A stretch of 38,024 bases of DNA from Lachnospiraceae bacterium (GTDB taxonomy: Bacteria > Bacillota > Clostridia > Lachnospirales > Lachnospiraceae): NCBI GenBank assembly GCA_028693705.1, contig JAQUUX010000026.1, positions 1 through 38,024 of the forward strand. The letters are read 5' to 3'. The notes beneath the pieces are model-generated. The model worked only from the letters and a program-made list of their open reading frames with translations, had not been told where the DNA came from and did not search any database. Position numbers and translations under genes: made by a program. Numbering within the stretch: position 1 is the first letter of the stretch; every line of letters starts with the position of its first letter. Of the stretch, positions 36,738 to 38,024 are shown in pieces.

Positions 36738-37820
36738 TAGAAGCTGTTCCATCAACTCGTCATTTTTCTCCGGGCTCATGATGCAGAAGCGGATGAAATG
36801 ATTATCCAGGGAAGGAAAAGTGGAACAGTTACGAATCATCAGGCCTTTTCGAATTGTTCTGTCGAATAACTGCACTGCTGTCATGGCGGGGTCCAACAGT
36901 TTTACCAGAATGAAATTGGCATGAGGTTCATAAACCTTGAAACGGTTGTCTGTCAGCAGTATTCTGTATAAGCGGCTGCGTTCAGATGCAATCAGGTCGT
37001 AGGTAGCTTTTTTATATGCGATGTCCTGAAACATAACTTCTCCGCCTAAAGCGGCAAGGGAACTGATACTCCAGGGATTGCTCCTGGCGTGATATTCGGT
37101 CAGTAGGTTTTCACTACCGGTAATAGCATAGCCCAGACGAAGTCCAGGTGCTGCGAAAAATTTTGATACACCACGTAATACCACCAGATTTGAAAACTGT
37201 TTTACTAAGGGAACAGAAGAATAACAGTTTATATCTTCTGTAAATTCCACATAGGTTTCATCGACAATAACAGTGATATGTCTGGTCAGACAATGCTCCA
37301 AAATAATCCCCATGACATCTTTGGCAATTGCTGATGAGGTAGGATTGTTGGGATTACAGAGAATTAACAGATTGATGTCAGGTGTCAGATGCATTAAAAG
37401 ATCCGGACAGTTTAGCTGGAAATCATCAGATTCCTTTAGCATATAATAAGCAGAGTGTCCTCCTGCAAGGGAGACACTTCGTTCATATTCCGAATAGGTG
37501 GGACCCAGGATCAGGGTATGGGCAGGACCAGCCAGTTCGATAAATAAAGAAATTAATTCGGTTGAACCGTTTCCAATTACAATATGTTCCGGTGAAGCAC
37601 CTGTATAATCGGAAATACTTTTCCTTAAAGCGGTATAGCCACGATCAGGGTAAGTCTGAATTACGTCAATATGCTCGGACAGGGTCCGTTTTAACAATGG
37701 GGAAATCCCCAGAGGATTGATATTGGCAGCAAAGCTGGTTATATTTTCTTTGGAAATTCCATAGATTTTTTCAATTTTTTCAAGGTCGCTTCCGTGGAAG
37801 TTTTCAGTTTGATTTGACAT
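36732..37820 (-). CDS. PLP-dependent aminotransferase-fold enzyme, CobD/HisC-like
   Basis: A 362-residue class I/II enzyme. The opening HGSDLEKIEKIYGISKENITSF and ANINPLGISP resemble L-threonine-phosphate decarboxylase (CobD), which makes aminopropanol phosphate for cobalamin. The same fold includes histidinol-phosphate aminotransferase. The PLP site shows NPNNPTS, DETYVEF, the Schiff-base Lys in RGVSKFFAAPGLRLGY, and a C-terminal IRFCIMSPEKN (substrate Arg). ATG 37820 is 11 nt after AAAGGA; GTG 37829 is too close to that site. No other cobalamin biosynthesis gene is in the window. The 3' end overlaps the convergent kinase gene by 6 bp. Confidence 0.85.
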   Translation of the reverse strand: MSNQTENFHGSDLEKIEKIYGISKENITSFAANINPLGISPLLKRTLSEHIDVIQTYPDRGYTALRKSISDYTGASPEHIVIGNGSTELISLFIELAGPAHTLILGPTYSEYERSVSLAGGHSAYYMLKESDDFQLNCPDLLMHLTPDINLLILCNPNNPTSSAIAKDVMGIILEHCLTRHITVIVDETYVEFTEDINCYSSVPLVKQFSNLVVLRGVSKFFAAPGLRLGYAITGSENLLTEYHARSNPWSISSLAALGGEVMFQDIAYKKATYDLIASERSRLYRILLTDNRFKVYEPHANFILVKLLDPAMTAVQLFDRTIRKGLMIRNCSTFPSLDNHFIRFCIMSPEKNDELMEQLLL

Positions 37821-38024
37821 AGGGATCACGATCCTTTCTGTAAAAATATTTTGCAGGGTTTTATTATGAAATACATTATTTTGGAAATCATTTAGTATGA
37901 GTATAGTATAAACCTGTTATATGGCTGGATGATAGATCCAGTTTTGTTCACATTTATGAGCCAGATATATTTCTTTCAGTGATGTATTAGGATCATAAAA
38001 ATAATGTTGTATAATTACATTTAA

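Noticed and set aside
1-38024. CRISPR arrays, tRNA or rRNA genes, transposases and phage genes
   Set aside because: Looked for by eye on both strands; no regularly spaced repeats, cloverleaf or CCA ends, or mobile-element proteins were found.
37830-38024. Possible gene or promoter at the right edge
   Set aside because: About 195 AT-rich bases with a TATAAT-like hexamer at 38010-38015 but no convincing -35 or coding frame before the window ends.

Overview
The window looks like chromosomal DNA of a gut-type Firmicute, most likely a Lachnospiraceae-like clostridium. This is an inference from moderately AT-rich base use, strong AGGAGG-type ribosome sites, a DUF975 protein, a DUF4430 plus ECF S-component pair, and hybrid histidine kinases of the 'PLFQS' double-receiver style. 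No rRNA, tRNA, CRISPR array, insertion sequence or phage gene was seen, and no gene-free stretch exceeds about 300 bases. Nearly all genes are on the + strand; the exceptions are a LysR regulator and a PLP enzyme at the right edge.

Region 1 (1-4.8 kb) carries a CstA-type nutrient transporter closed by a terminator, then a metallo-beta-lactamase-fold hydrolase, a DUF975 membrane protein and a Gfo/Idh/MocA oxidoreductase, also closed by a terminator.

Region 2 (4.8-13.1 kb) is a complete phosphate-starvation locus: pstS-pstC-pstA-pstB-phoU, a Na+/phosphate cotransporter with a PhoU-like tail, and a PhoB/PhoR-type two-component pair. Two promoter regions, before pstS and before the cotransporter, carry matching TTTACA direct repeats on an 11-bp pitch. 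In each, the last repeat lies 9 nt from a -10-like hexamer. This fits autoregulation by the local PhoB. PstS has its two sequence halves in swapped order, a circular permutation.

Region 3 (13.1-24.0 kb) is a long run of tightly packed or overlapping genes that starts by overlapping phoR. It holds a YkgJ-type Cys-cluster protein, a MATE exporter, a DUF4430 protein with an ECF S component, an Uup-like ABC-F ATPase, an unknown small protein, a membrane EAL protein, an FAH-family enzyme, a second MATE exporter and RarA.

Region 4 (24.0-25.7 kb) is a peroxide-defence module: OhrR, a Cys-type glutathione peroxidase and a thioredoxin. OhrR-like TACAATT/AATTGTA operators lie inside the ohrR promoter and ahead of the peroxidase. 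A terminator ends the module.

Region 5 (25.7-36.7 kb) has a LysR gene and a cluster of hybrid histidine kinases with different sensor domains, interrupted by a nitroreductase. Three of the kinase loci look damaged: an orphan receiver tail (26.8 kb), a kinase lacking about 48 residues including the ATP-binding N-box (31.5 kb), and a PAS kinase split by a frame change with probable loss of PAS sequence (34.4 kb). A CobD-like aminotransferase-fold gene converges on the last kinase with a 6-bp overlap.
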